A stretch of DNA of 53,770 nt. Origin: Campylobacteraceae bacterium (GTDB lineage Bacteria > Campylobacterota > Campylobacteria > Campylobacterales > Sulfurovaceae). The notes beneath the pieces were generated by a model. That model did not search any database and was not told the origin of the DNA. It worked only from the letters and a program-made list of their open reading frames with translations. The stretch lies in contig JALVWQ010000016.1 of NCBI GenBank assembly GCA_027034975.1, positions 1 to 53,770 on the forward strand. The letters run 5' to 3'. Shown here in pieces: positions 17,125-26,222 of this stretch; within the stretch, counting starts at the first letter, position 1, and every line of letters starts with the position of its first letter. The translations under genes were made by a program, and so were the position numbers.

Positions 17125-17130
17125 TATAAT
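17125..17130 (+). promoter_or_regulatory. Probable -10 box (TATAAT) of speA-cysE
   Basis: TATAAT 29 bases before the GTG start of speA, followed by a GAGGAG Shine-Dalgarno. The box lies inside the longer upstream reading frame, which argues against the earlier ATG at 17090. Confidence 0.55.
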
Positions 17131-17158
17131 CGTAAGGAATCTTTCGAGGAGCAGCATT

Positions 17159-19018
17159 GTGAAGAGTAATTATGGTTTGTCTATCTGGGGAAGTGGAAAT
17201 TTTGACATTGAGGGTGATACTATTGTTGTAAACTATGCAAATCGACCTTCGCTCTTAGATATTACGCAAGAGATACGAAATAGTGGATATAAAGGGCCAG
17301 TAATATTGCGTTTTCCACACCTTATTAAGAAGCAGATAGATCTTCTCTTTGGTGAATTCTCTAGGGCATTTGAAGAGTTTGAGTATAGAGGAAGTTTTAA
17401 TGCTGTTTTCCCTCTTAAAGTAAATCAGTTTCCCAATTTTGTAAATGAGGTTGTTGAGTGTTCAAGAGAGTATAACTATGGACTCGAGGCTGGAAGTAAA
17501 GCAGAACTTATTATAGCGATGGCAAAAACCCCCATTGGTGCACCAATTACTGTAAATGGTTTTAAAGATAAAGAGATGATAGCTCTCTGTTTTATCGCCA
17601 CAAAGAGTGGACACAATATTACTATTACAATAGAGGGGCTTAATGAGCTAAAGACAATTATAGAGGTACATAAGGAGTTTACAAAGAGTTTTTCTGATGC
17701 TCTTATACCAAGTATAGGAATGCGAATTCGTATGCATAGCTCAGGAATTGGGGTGTGGTCGAAGAGTGGAGGGTACAGCTCTAAGTTTGGTTTAACCTCT
17801 ACAGAGCTCTTGATTGCATGCGATATCTTAAGAGAAGAGGGACTTTTAGAGCAATTTAAAATGATCCATTTTCATATTGGATCACAAATGGAGGAGATTG
17901 GTCCACTCAAGAAAGCACTAAGAGAAGCAGGAAATATCTATGCAGATTTGAAAAAGAGAGGAGCAAAAGGTTTAGAGTCTATCAATATTGGGGGTGGTTT
18001 AGCTGTAGAGTATTCACAAGTTGCTAAGAACCATAGTCGCAACTATTCTATTAAAGAGTTTGCAAATGATGTTGTCTTTTTAATGAAAGAGATCTCAAAA
18101 AATAAGGGAGTAAAAGAGCCCAATATCTATACCGAATCGGGGCGTTTTATCGCATCACACCATGCAGTTTTAGTAGCTCCGGTACTCGAGCTCTTTTCGC
18201 AAGAGTATAACGAAAAGTCTCTTGCTCTTAAAGAGAAGAACCCTCCTTTAATAGAGGAGTTGTATGATCTCTACAGATCAATAGAGAAGACAAATGCACG
18301 AGAGTACCTCCATGATGCAATCGACCATTTAGAGAGTCTCTTGACACTCTTTGATTTAGGCTACATAGATTTAGAGGATCGCTCCAATACAGAGATTCTA
18401 GTCAATTTAATTATTAAAAAAGCGATAGCCCTCTTAGATACCAAAGGGCGAGAGGATCTTAAGCAGATCGAAGATAAGATACAAGAGAAGTATCTTGTGA
18501 ACTTCTCGATCTTTCAGTCACTTCCAGACTTTTGGGGATTAGGACAACACTTTCCTATAGTGCCACTTTCGCATCTGTCGAAAACTCCTACCCAAGCAGC
18601 TGCAATTTGGGATATCACTTGCGATAGCGATGGTGAGATTGCCTATAATGCTCATGCACCGTTAAAGCTACACGATATTAATGTAGAAGAGGAGGAGTAC
18701 TTTTTAGGCTTCTTTTTGGTTGGTGCCTACCAAGAGGTGCTTGGGATGAAACACAACCTCTTTACGCACCCTACAGAGGCAACGATTCGCTTTGATAAAA
18801 ATGGAGATTATTCGATAGAATCGATACTTGAGGCACAAAACTTAATGGATATATTAGATGATTTAGATTATGATATCGGTGTGATCGATAAACGACTTAA
18901 AAGTAATATCGAAGAGTCATCACTTAGTGATGATGAGAAAGAGCGACTATTAGGAAAGCTCTATCTCTATCTCAGTGAGAATAGTTACCTTAAAACAATA
19001 CAAGCAAGTAGGGGTTGA
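17159..19018 (+). CDS. speA: Biosynthetic arginine decarboxylase
   Basis: PLP enzyme that turns arginine into agmatine for polyamine synthesis. From the GTG the protein has 619 residues, normal for SpeA. Seen: [10 protein letters not shown] at the N-terminus, FPLKVNQF with the PLP lysine (near residue 83), [56 protein letters not shown] and [19 protein letters not shown] frame from 17090 exists, but the GTG has a GAGGAG ribosome site and the promoter lies downstream of 17090. Four bases separate it from cysE. Confidence 0.95.
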   Translation: MKSNYGLSIWGSGNFDIEGDTIVVNYANRPSLLDITQEIRNSGYKGPVILRFPHLIKKQIDLLFGEFSRAFEEFEYRGSFNAVFPLKVNQFPNFVNEVVECSREYNYGLEAGSKAELIIAMAKTPIGAPITVNGFKDKEMIALCFIATKSGHNITITIEGLNELKTIIEVHKEFTKSFSDALIPSIGMRIRMHSSGIGVWSKSGGYSSKFGLTSTELLIACDILREEGLLEQFKMIHFHIGSQMEEIGPLKKALREAGNIYADLKKRGAKGLESINIGGGLAVEYSQVAKNHSRNYSIKEFANDVVFLMKEISKNKGVKEPNIYTESGRFIASHHAVLVAPVLELFSQEYNEKSLALKEKNPPLIEELYDLYRSIEKTNAREYLHDAIDHLESLLTLFDLGYIDLEDRSNTEILVNLIIKKAIALLDTKGREDLKQIEDKIQEKYLVNFSIFQSLPDFWGLGQHFPIVPLSHLSKTPTQAAAIWDITCDSDGEIAYNAHAPLKLHDINVEEEEYFLGFFLVGAYQEVLGMKHNLFTHPTEATIRFDKNGDYSIESILEAQNLMDILDDLDYDIGVIDKRLKSNIEESSLSDDEKERLLGKLYLYLSENSYLKTIQASRG

Positions 19019-19022
19019 TTAT

Positions 19023-19721
19023 ATGGGTTTATTCGCAACAATTATTGAAGATTTTCAAACTATTAAGAAGAATGATCCGGCATTAAAGTCAAAGTTTGAA
19101 CTCTTCTTTAACTATCCAGGTGTCTGGGCTCTCTTTTTTTATAGAATTGCAAACTTTTTTTACAAAAAAGATTTTAAACTAATTGCACGACTTATATCTG
19201 CAATAGGGCAATTTTTAACCTATGTCGATATCCACCCAGGTGCAACAATCGGTAGAAGAGTCTTTATAGATCATGCTATGGGTGTTGTGATTGGTGAGAC
19301 AGCTGAAATTGGGAATGATGTATTGATCTATCAGCAAGTTACACTTGGTGGGGTAAGTCTCTCAAAAGGAAAGCGTCACCCAACAATTGAAGATGGGGTA
19401 ACAATTGGAGCTGGGGCAAAGGTTCTAGGGAATATTAGAATTGGAAAAGAGGCTAAAATTGGTGCAAACTCTGTAGTTATTAGAGATGTTGCACCAGAGT
19501 CAACAGCTGTTGGTATTCCTGCCCATGTAACAAAACGAATTGATAATAAAGAGCCACTCAAACACAATATAATGCCAGATATCGATAAAGACCTCTTTAA
19601 CTATCTTCTTGATCGAATAGAGCTTCTAGAGAGTGCTATAGAGAGTGGAGAGATAGATAAAGAGAAAGAAACGGAGCTTAAAAAACGGCACAAAATGTAT
19701 ATCGATACAATGAAGGAGTAG
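19023..19721 (+). CDS. cysE: Serine O-acetyltransferase
   Basis: Acetylates serine, first committed step of cysteine synthesis. The 232 residues from this ATG include the N-terminal helical domain ([23 protein letters not shown]) and the left-handed beta-helix of hexapeptide repeats ([42 protein letters not shown] in pieces), including the catalytic His in FIDHAMG. The end is a charged helix, longer than in enterobacterial CysE. A start at 18975 inside speA is rejected; the chosen ATG is four bases after the speA stop with AGGGG upstream. Confidence 0.93.
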   Translation: MGLFATIIEDFQTIKKNDPALKSKFELFFNYPGVWALFFYRIANFFYKKDFKLIARLISAIGQFLTYVDIHPGATIGRRVFIDHAMGVVIGETAEIGNDVLIYQQVTLGGVSLSKGKRHPTIEDGVTIGAGAKVLGNIRIGKEAKIGANSVVIRDVAPESTAVGIPAHVTKRIDNKEPLKHNIMPDIDKDLFNYLLDRIELLESAIESGEIDKEKETELKKRHKMYIDTMKE

Positions 19722-20420
19722 TTACTCCTGGATAATTGGAATATCAAAAGATATGCTACTCTCTTGGAGGTTTGGAACAATACAGAGCCGATTTGCTAAT
19801 TCGTCGATCTCTTTATCCTCTTTTCTATTGCGACTACTCGATTTGAGCTTAAGAATAGATATCTTATACGATTTACCATTAACAAGGAGATGTTCGCCAA
19901 TCCCAAGTTTTAGGCTAATATCTAAATAGCCACATCCACGAAAAGTTGAGAGTGTCATTCTAAGTAGTTTTAAAAACTCATTTTGATTCAGCATAGTATG
20001 TGGAAGATCACTATCGGCAAAGAGTCTGATATCAATATCTTTATCGATAGTATATTGGTGGATTGCTACACTTAACATCTTATTAATATCTGTTAAAATA
20101 TGCTGCTTTGCATCGCCGTTTGCATACTTTTTCGAGAGAGGGCGATAGTAGAGCTTAATTGCTATCCATTCGTCACTGTTATAGCCAACACTTATGCTGT
20201 AAAAGTTTAAGTGGTCATAGACAAGCTCCATTTTGCTATTTTTTATGCCATAATCTTTTGGGGCATTATTAAGAGCAAGATTATAAATTTCAGAGTTAGA
20301 GACATACCCCATAAGTATCTCAGCACTATCATTGAGGTATACTATTTTACCATTTGGATTAAAGACAATGAGTGGATTACTATCCATATTTGCAAGAAAT
20401 TCAAAATCAGGTATATTCAT
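19722..20420 (-). CDS. PAS-domain protein with degenerate kinase-like C-terminus
   Basis: A 232-residue protein. Residues about 8-100 resemble a PAS sensor (MDSNPLIVFNPNGKIVYLNDSAEILMGY). The rest resembles the layout of a histidine-kinase ATP domain (FLKLLRMTLSTFRGCGYLDISLKLG, YKISILKLKSS), but the N, G1 and G2 boxes and a phosphorylatable His are not recognisable. It overlaps the preceding Fis-type gene by 14 bases, so the two are translated together. Likely an NtrB-like sensor that has lost catalysis and works by protein contact; this is inference. Confidence 0.6.
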   Translation of the reverse strand: MNIPDFEFLANMDSNPLIVFNPNGKIVYLNDSAEILMGYVSNSEIYNLALNNAPKDYGIKNSKMELVYDHLNFYSISVGYNSDEWIAIKLYYRPLSKKYANGDAKQHILTDINKMLSVAIHQYTIDKDIDIRLFADSDLPHTMLNQNEFLKLLRMTLSTFRGCGYLDISLKLGIGEHLLVNGKSYKISILKLKSSSRNRKEDKEIDELANRLCIVPNLQESSISFDIPIIQE

Positions 20421-21204
20421 TGATCTTCTTCCTTAGTGTATTTCTGTTAATGCCTAAAACATCAGCAAGTTTCAGTTGTGACTTGTATAGTTTAAGTCCG
20501 ACTTTTAGAAGTGGTTTTTCAAAGACTTCTAGCATCTTTTTATAGACATTTGAACCGCTATAGTGTTTTTCGAAGTAATTTTCGAGTGTGTAGGTCAAAT
20601 CTTCATCAGAGAGTTGCTTTAATAGTAGATATTTATAGATAGAACTCTTAAGAGAGCGGAAGTTCTGTGAGAGATCGATATCGTTACTATCCAACTCAAC
20701 ATCTGAAGAGATATTAAATATTTCTCTTGCCTCTTGGGTATAATATTTTGTAAAGAGTTCGATATCTTCTAATCGTTCAGAGAGTGGAGGCATTCTATAG
20801 ATAAATGCAAACTTACTCTCTAAACGGGGGTCAAGACTCTTTTTATTATAGATTGCAATAACACTACTATTGTTAAAGTTAATCGCATCTATATTTGCTA
20901 TCTTCTCGTAATTTGTGATGATTATTTGAGAGTAGTTGCCAAGTGCATTTAAAACATCTTCTAATTTACTGCCATCAACCCATACTGAGTTGGGATAGAG
21001 TTTTTTTACAAGCGTCTTTTTCCCAGTATACGCTTCTCCATAGAGAATTGATGATACATGGAGATCTTTGGTAGATTGAAGCGATTGGTATATGTTATTT
21101 ACTATTTTTGAATTACTAACAATAAACACTCTTTGCCTTTTTATTGTTAGTTTATACTCTTTTTGCTTAAAAAATAGGCAATTTGTGATTATGCTTTGAC
21201 TCAA
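20407..21204 (-). CDS. Degenerate AAA+/Fis-type regulator (NtrC-like)
   Basis: A 265-residue protein. The C-terminus is a clear Fis-type HTH (YKSQLKLADVLGINRNTLRKKINEY). The middle keeps the layout of a sigma-54 activator: a Walker A remnant GEAYTGKKTL, a strand IIITNYEKI where Walker B should be but without the DE pair, and PPLSERLEDIELFTKYY, which matches the region after the sensor. The GAFTGA sigma-54 contact loop is missing. It therefore probably binds DNA but cannot open sigma-54 promoters. It lies 39 bases after metE and overlaps the PAS gene. Confidence 0.7.
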   Translation of the reverse strand: MSQSIITNCLFFKQKEYKLTIKRQRVFIVSNSKIVNNIYQSLQSTKDLHVSSILYGEAYTGKKTLVKKLYPNSVWVDGSKLEDVLNALGNYSQIIITNYEKIANIDAINFNNSSVIAIYNKKSLDPRLESKFAFIYRMPPLSERLEDIELFTKYYTQEAREIFNISSDVELDSNDIDLSQNFRSLKSSIYKYLLLKQLSDEDLTYTLENYFEKHYSGSNVYKKMLEVFEKPLLKVGLKLYKSQLKLADVLGINRNTLRKKINEYT

Positions 21205-21243
21205 TTTCGTAAATAGGCTACAAAGTGTAGCCTATCATCTGCA

Positions 21244-23514
21244 CTAGAGTTGCTCTCTTACGATCTTTACTGCCTCAACCATATTCTTAAGGCTCGGTTT
21301 TACCTCTTCCCATTTTCTTGTTTTTAAACCACAATCTGGGTTTATCCAGAGTTGTTTTGCTGGGAGCACCTCTAAAAGTTTGTTGATCTGTGTAACGATC
21401 TCTTCAACACTTGGAATTCTTGGAGAGTGTATATCGTAGACGCCTGGTCCAACCTCTTGCTTATATCCAACTTTTGCAAAGATTTTAAGGAGTTCATTGC
21501 CACTTCTTGCTGTCTCGATTGAGATAACATCTGCATCCATCGCTTCGATTGTGCGAATAATATCGTTAAATTCAGAATAACACATATGGGTATGGATCTG
21601 CGTAGTTGCTACTGCTGGAGCAACACAAATTTTAAAGTCTCTTACTGCCCACTCTTCATATGTAGGAATCTTAGAGGCTCTTAAAGGATACCCCTCTTTA
21701 AATGCTGCTTCATCAACCTGGATCATCTTAATTCCAGCATCTTGAAGATCGCTAACCTCATCTGCAATAGCAAGTGCAATCTGTTTAGAGACTTCACTTC
21801 GCTCTAAATCGTCACGAACAAATGACCAGTTTAGAATAGTTACAGGCCCTGTAAGCATACCTTTCATTACTTTTTGTGTTTTGCTCTGTGCATAGGTAAT
21901 CCACTCAACTGTCATAGGTTTTGGGCGGCTCACATCGCCATAGATTACTGGTGGTTTAACACAGCGGCTACCGTAACTTTGCACCCAACCATTTTCGCTG
22001 AATGCAAAACCTTTAAGTTGCTCTCCAAAATACTCAACCATATCGTTACGCTCTGGCTCACCATGCACCAACACATCAATACCTGCCTCCTCTTGGAATG
22101 CCACACAATCATCGATATAGGCTTTCATTGCATCTTTATACTCAGCTTCACTAATCTTTCCATTTTTAAAGTCTCTTCTTGCTTTTCTAACCTCTTTTGT
22201 TTGTGGGAATGAGCCAATAGTTGTTGTTGGAAGAGTAGGGTAGTTAAAGAGTTCATGCTGTAATTTAATACGATCTTCAAACTTATCGGCTCTCTCTAGT
22301 GCAAAGTTGCTATTGATTCGCTTTTGCACAGCCTTATCATGGATAATATCTGCACTCTTACGCGTCTTATTTGCAGCTCTATTTGCTGCTAGAAGCTCTT
22401 TTTGCTTCTCTGTTAGTGCCTCTTTGCCCTCAAAGAAGAGCTTGTCGAGTATTACAAGCTCTTGAAGCTTCTCTTTTGCATATGCCATCCAACTCTTTAC
22501 ATCTCTATTGAGCTTCTCTTCATACTCAAGCGTAAATGGTGTATGCAGCAGTGAGCAAGATGTCCCAACAGTGATATTCTCTTTGCCAACGATGGCTGCA
22601 ATTTTATTGAGGAGTTCTAAACTCTCATCTATGTTATTAATCCAGATATTTCTACCATCAACGACACCAGCAATAACTTTTTTCCCTTTTGCTGCGATCT
22701 TCTCAAGAGATTGAATATTCTCTTTTCCATATATAAAATCTAATCCAATAGTATCTATTCCGGTGTTGACTAAGATATTTGTAGCCTCTGTTGCATGCTC
22801 AAAGTATGTAGATACAACTATTGTAATATTCTTAGCAACAGATGAGAGCTTATCGTAAGTTGGTTTAATAAGACTTAGCTCCTTAGCCTCTAAATCTTTT
22901 ACAAAGTATGGCTCATCGATTTGAACTGTTACACTCTCATCTAATTTTGACAGCTCAGTTAGTAGCTCTTCGTAGATTGGTAAAATTTTGCCTAAGAGCT
23001 CAAAAGTATCCCCTCTATCGACTCTTTTAGAGAGTGCTAAGAATGTAATTGGCCCAATAAGGTTTATTTTAGGACTGATCCCAGCCTCTTTTGCCTCTTT
23101 ATACTCATTAACTATTTTACTTGCATTAAGTCTATAGCTATCGTTTGTTGTAAGCTCTGGTACAATATAGTGGTAGTTTGTATTAAACCACTTTGTCATC
23201 TCCATAGCTACAGCATCTTTGTTCCCCCTTGCCATTGCAAAGTAGAGCTCTTCACCCTCTAAGCCTCTAAATCTCTCAGGGATTGCTCCTAGCATAATAG
23301 CAGTATCTAACATATTATCATAAAGTGAAAAGTCATTTACACTAATTAAATCGACTCCTGCCTCTTTTTGGTAGTTCCAGTGTCTTAATTTTAGCTCTTT
23401 AGCAACTCTCTCTACTTCACTAAAGTCTGTTTTACCACTCCAGTATCTCTCGAGTGCAAATTTTAATTCTCTTTTTTCTCCAATTCTTGGAAATCCTACT
23501 ACATAACTTGACAT
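21244..23514 (-). CDS. metE: Cobalamin-independent methionine synthase
   Basis: Transfers a methyl group from 5-methyltetrahydropteroyl-triglutamate to homocysteine. The 756 residues are full length: the N-terminal barrel begins SSYVVGFPRIGEKRELKFALE and the C-terminal barrel carries TTTIGSFPQTKEVR. The zinc ligands are His and Cys in THMCYSEF (near 641) and Cys in NPDCGLKTR (near 724), with the acid residue in VDEAAFKEG nearby. No metH is in the window. Upstream are two small dyads but no recognisable riboswitch (see 23515-23950). Confidence 0.97.
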   Translation of the reverse strand: MSSYVVGFPRIGEKRELKFALERYWSGKTDFSEVERVAKELKLRHWNYQKEAGVDLISVNDFSLYDNMLDTAIMLGAIPERFRGLEGEELYFAMARGNKDAVAMEMTKWFNTNYHYIVPELTTNDSYRLNASKIVNEYKEAKEAGISPKINLIGPITFLALSKRVDRGDTFELLGKILPIYEELLTELSKLDESVTVQIDEPYFVKDLEAKELSLIKPTYDKLSSVAKNITIVVSTYFEHATEATNILVNTGIDTIGLDFIYGKENIQSLEKIAAKGKKVIAGVVDGRNIWINNIDESLELLNKIAAIVGKENITVGTSCSLLHTPFTLEYEEKLNRDVKSWMAYAKEKLQELVILDKLFFEGKEALTEKQKELLAANRAANKTRKSADIIHDKAVQKRINSNFALERADKFEDRIKLQHELFNYPTLPTTTIGSFPQTKEVRKARRDFKNGKISEAEYKDAMKAYIDDCVAFQEEAGIDVLVHGEPERNDMVEYFGEQLKGFAFSENGWVQSYGSRCVKPPVIYGDVSRPKPMTVEWITYAQSKTQKVMKGMLTGPVTILNWSFVRDDLERSEVSKQIALAIADEVSDLQDAGIKMIQVDEAAFKEGYPLRASKIPTYEEWAVRDFKICVAPAVATTQIHTHMCYSEFNDIIRTIEAMDADVISIETARSGNELLKIFAKVGYKQEVGPGVYDIHSPRIPSVEEIVTQINKLLEVLPAKQLWINPDCGLKTRKWEEVKPSLKNMVEAVKIVREQL

Positions 23515-23544
23515 ATCTATCCTTTTTATTTTAACTATTTTTAT

Positions 23545-23561
23545 TTCAATGATCTATTGAA
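23545..23561. promoter_or_regulatory. Palindromic operator candidate before metE
   Basis: TTCAAT and ATTGAA, perfect 6-bp arms around a 5-base spacer, 31 bases before the metE ATG. The shape fits a dimeric repressor or a LysR-type site; MetR sites are also TGAA..TTCA dyads, but the identity of the binder is unknown. Confidence 0.4.
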
Positions 23562-23608
23562 TTTGAATGACAAAGTTTTTATTAGAGATATACAAATACT
23601 AGCACGCT

Positions 23609-23626
23609 TATATGCCGTAACATATA
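23609..23626. promoter_or_regulatory. Second palindrome before metE
   Basis: TATATG and CATATA arms with a 6-base spacer, about 95 bases before the metE ATG. Being AT-rich, it may be chance, but it is the second dyad in the metE upstream region. Confidence 0.3.
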
Positions 23627-23950
23627 GAAATATGCTTATGGCACAAAAATTTCTTAGCTTTTATTAAGAAAAATAATAAAAGAACTGTACTAATAATATA
23701 AATGTACTCACTAATAAAAGTTAAGAGAGAGGAGGGTGCACGCCAGTACGCCTAAAGGCAAAATAGGTACAGTAGTATGGACATCGTGGAATAAAGGTAT
23801 TTAAAAGCAGTATTAATCTTGTTTTGCGTTGAAAAATTGCATTACAGTGGCATTTGCTTTTTAGAATAGCAAAGAGAAATAATTGCTTAATTAAACTACC
23901 AACCATATCCAATCTTTATAAATTACTTCCGTAATAATAACAGAGAAAAG

Positions 23951-24205
23951 CTATAATTTAGCTTCAAGCTCTGCTATACGCTTTTTTAGTTTCTCTATCT
24001 CTTTTGCAAGATCCTCAATAGTTGGTGCTTTTTTGGGCTCTTTTTTTGTAACAATTTTTGCATCACTTTTAATGAGAATTTTCTCTTTCCCATCTATTAT
24101 CTCTGTTTTTGTCTCAACTTTACCGCTCTTTGCGAGCTTCATAGCGTTAAAGTAGCTTATTTTATTTCGAATCGCATACTCTTTAATCGAAATATACTCT
24201 TGCAT
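23951..24205 (-). CDS. Small HTH protein with C-terminal coiled coil
   Basis: An 84-residue protein. Residues 1-30 (YISIKEYAIRNKISYFNAMKLAKSGKV) look like an excisionase/MerR-type winged helix that recognises DNA, followed by a short basic beta-hairpin (TKTEIIDGKEKILIKSDAKIV) and a leucine-spaced helix (LAKEIEKLKKRIAELEAKL) likely to dimerise. It has a good RBS (AAGGAG). Function unknown; it could regulate metE or nadE or be a leftover of a mobile element. It lies between nadE and metE, same strand. Confidence 0.7.
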   Translation of the reverse strand: MQEYISIKEYAIRNKISYFNAMKLAKSGKVETKTEIIDGKEKILIKSDAKIVTKKEPKKAPTIEDLAKEIEKLKKRIAELEAKL

Positions 24206-24244
24206 CTTGTAATCTCCTTTTTAAGGAAAATTGTTTCTAGTTTC

Positions 24245-24267
24245 TATTTTTGAAACATGAAAGTTTC
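24245..24267 (-). repeat. GAAACTTTCAT repeat element, short copy C
   Basis: Just after the nadE stop, the minus strand reads GAAACTTTCATGTTTC then AAAAATAGA, matching the head of copy B (38929-38955 on the minus strand). The 42-base downstream block of copies A and B is absent, so this is a partial copy. It can form a small TGAAAC / GTTTCA hairpin. It sits upstream of the small HTH gene. Confidence 0.5.
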
Positions 24268-24269
24268 AT

Positions 24270-26177
24270 CTACGAATCACTATCTATATCTTTTAAAAAA
24301 ATCTCAAAATCACTATCGCTTGGCATTCGCCAATTGGCACGAGGACTAAGAGAGATTGTACCTACCATTGGGCCATCTGGAATAGCTGAGCGTTTGAATT
24401 GCTGTGTAAAGAAACGCTTTATAAAGAGTCTTAGCCACTTTTTGATCTCTTCATGGCTATATTTATCGCTAAATGCTTGGCTTGCTAAAAAGAGAATCTT
24501 CTTTGGAGAGAATGACTCTCGAATAAAGTGATACAAAAAGAAGTCGTGCAACTCATAGGGGCCAATGATAGACTCTGTCTCTTGTGTAATTGTATCCTCT
24601 TGACTTGGGAGCAACTCTGGAGAGACAGGTGTCTCTAAAATAGTAGTTAATACCTCTTGTAGTTCTATTTTACTTTGTGCATAATATTCGATTATATAGC
24701 GAATAAGGGTTTTTGGAATACCACAATTGAGTGCATACATACTCATATGATCACCATTATAGGTGCTCCAACCAAGGGCAATTTCGCTTAAATCGCCTGT
24801 ACCAATTACAAGCCCACCATTCTTGTTTGCACTATTCATTAAAATAGAGGTGCGGACTCTTGCTTGGACATTTTCGTATGTTACATCTAGAGTCTCTTTG
24901 TTATGCTCTATCGCTTCAAACTCTTTAAGAGCAAGCTCTGTAATATCCACCTCTTTAAGTGTTACATTCAGAAGCTCGCAGAGTTTATGTGCACTCTGCT
25001 TTGTACGGCTCGTTGTACCAAACCCAGGCATTGTGTAGCAAAGAATATCTTTAGTATCCCAGCCCATTAAACTAAAGGCTTTATGGGTGCTTAAGAGTGC
25101 TAATGTAGAGTCGAGTCCTCCAGAGATTCCAAGAACAGCTTTTTTAATTTGAGCCTGCTGCATTCTTCGAATAAGAGCATAGGCTTGTATATCGGTAATC
25201 TCTTCACATCTTTGCTCTCTAAGTTTTGGATTGTTTGGTACAAATGGGTGAGGGTTTACAAACCTCTCTATCTTCTCTACTTTTGGGAGGGCTTTAAACT
25301 CTATCTCTCTATAGTTACTCTGTGGCATTTGTGAGAATGAGCTGTCGCTAATTCTTAGATTGCTTACTCTCTCAAGATCTACAGTTGCATAGAGTATCTT
25401 ATTTTCAAATGTGAGTCTGCCATCTTGAGCAACTATAGAGCCATACTCAGCTACAAGTAGATCACCACTAAAGATTGTATCTGTAGAGCTCTCTCCAAGT
25501 GAACTTGAGGCATAAGCGTAGGCACAAATTCCCCTCGCACTTTGGGTGCGTACTAACTCTCTTCGGTACTCAGCTTTTCCAATAATCTCGTTACTTGCAC
25601 TTAAATTTAAAATAAGATTCGCCCCATTTGCTACCATTTGGTTACTTGGTGGTGTTACTGCCCAGAGGTCCTCGCATATCTCAATGCCAAATTTCATACC
25701 ACTATTATCGCTAAAGAGCAGATCCACACCAAAAGGAACACTATCGCCAAAGTGGTTTGTGTAGCTATTAGTTAACTCTTTTCCAGATACAAAGTAGCGG
25801 AGTTCATAAAACTCCTGTTTATTAGGAATGAAGCTTTTTGGCACTATCCCTAAGATTTTTCCATCCTGAAGTACAATAGCAGTGTTGTAGAGTCGATTAT
25901 TATGCAGCATTGCATAGCCTACAACTATGATTGTATCTATATCTTTTGTTTGCTTACAGAGCTCTAAGAGTGCCTCTTTTTGTGAACGAAGGAGGCTCTG
26001 TTGAAAGAGGATATCTCCAACACTATAGCCAATAAGTGTTAACTCGCTTAAGAGTAAAACAGATGCTCTGTTTTTGCTAGCATCTGCTACAAGTTCGAGG
26101 ATACTCTTAAGATTTTTGTAGGGATTTGCAAGAGTCAGCTTTGGTGCTGCTACTGCAATGTTGTAAAAACCAAACAT
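24270..26177 (-). CDS. nadE: Glutamine-dependent NAD(+) synthase
   Basis: Amidates nicotinic acid adenine dinucleotide, the last step of NAD synthesis, using glutamine as ammonia source. The 635 residues join an N-terminal nitrilase-type glutaminase (Glu in SELTLIGYSVGD, Lys in VPKSFIPN, Cys in GIEICEDLW) to a C-terminal synthetase with PP-loop LGISGGLDSTLAL (near residue 348), GTGDLSEIALGW and NGDHMSMYALNC. Many Campylobacter have only the short ammonia-dependent form, so the long form is notable. It is in the dsbD - FTR-rhodanese - nadE run on the minus strand. Confidence 0.95.
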   Translation of the reverse strand: MFGFYNIAVAAPKLTLANPYKNLKSILELVADASKNRASVLLLSELTLIGYSVGDILFQQSLLRSQKEALLELCKQTKDIDTIIVVGYAMLHNNRLYNTAIVLQDGKILGIVPKSFIPNKQEFYELRYFVSGKELTNSYTNHFGDSVPFGVDLLFSDNSGMKFGIEICEDLWAVTPPSNQMVANGANLILNLSASNEIIGKAEYRRELVRTQSARGICAYAYASSSLGESSTDTIFSGDLLVAEYGSIVAQDGRLTFENKILYATVDLERVSNLRISDSSFSQMPQSNYREIEFKALPKVEKIERFVNPHPFVPNNPKLREQRCEEITDIQAYALIRRMQQAQIKKAVLGISGGLDSTLALLSTHKAFSLMGWDTKDILCYTMPGFGTTSRTKQSAHKLCELLNVTLKEVDITELALKEFEAIEHNKETLDVTYENVQARVRTSILMNSANKNGGLVIGTGDLSEIALGWSTYNGDHMSMYALNCGIPKTLIRYIIEYYAQSKIELQEVLTTILETPVSPELLPSQEDTITQETESIIGPYELHDFFLYHFIRESFSPKKILFLASQAFSDKYSHEEIKKWLRLFIKRFFTQQFKRSAIPDGPMVGTISLSPRANWRMPSDSDFEIFLKDIDSDS

Positions 26178-26222
26178 CTACAACCTTTTTATTTAATTGT
26201 ACCAAAATATCATTAGAGTAGC

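Larger units (their letters stand above)
23515..23950. other. Long non-coding region upstream of metE
   Basis: This 436-base gap separates metE from the small HTH gene on the same strand. It holds two dyads near metE (listed separately), a TATATC-type AT-rich promoter zone, and a GC-richer patch around 23712-23760 with GCCTAAAGGC. A minus-strand frame of 63 codons at 23721-23912 has no ribosome site or family resemblance and is not called. I see no tRNA, SAM or cobalamin riboswitch. Confidence 0.5.

Noticed and set aside
17090-17158. ATG start for SpeA at 17090
   Set aside because: The TATAAT promoter lies downstream of it and the GTG at 17159 has a strong ribosome site and family-like N-terminus.
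23845-23851. GCCACTG on the minus strand upstream of metE, as in cobalamin riboswitches
   Set aside because: The other conserved parts, above all the CAGGAGACCTGCC-type B12 box and GGGAA, are absent, and the distance from metE is too great. A single 7-base match is chance.
23721-23912. A 63-codon minus-strand frame upstream of metE
   Set aside because: No ribosome site, low-complexity start, cysteine-rich composition unlike neighbours and no family resemblance.
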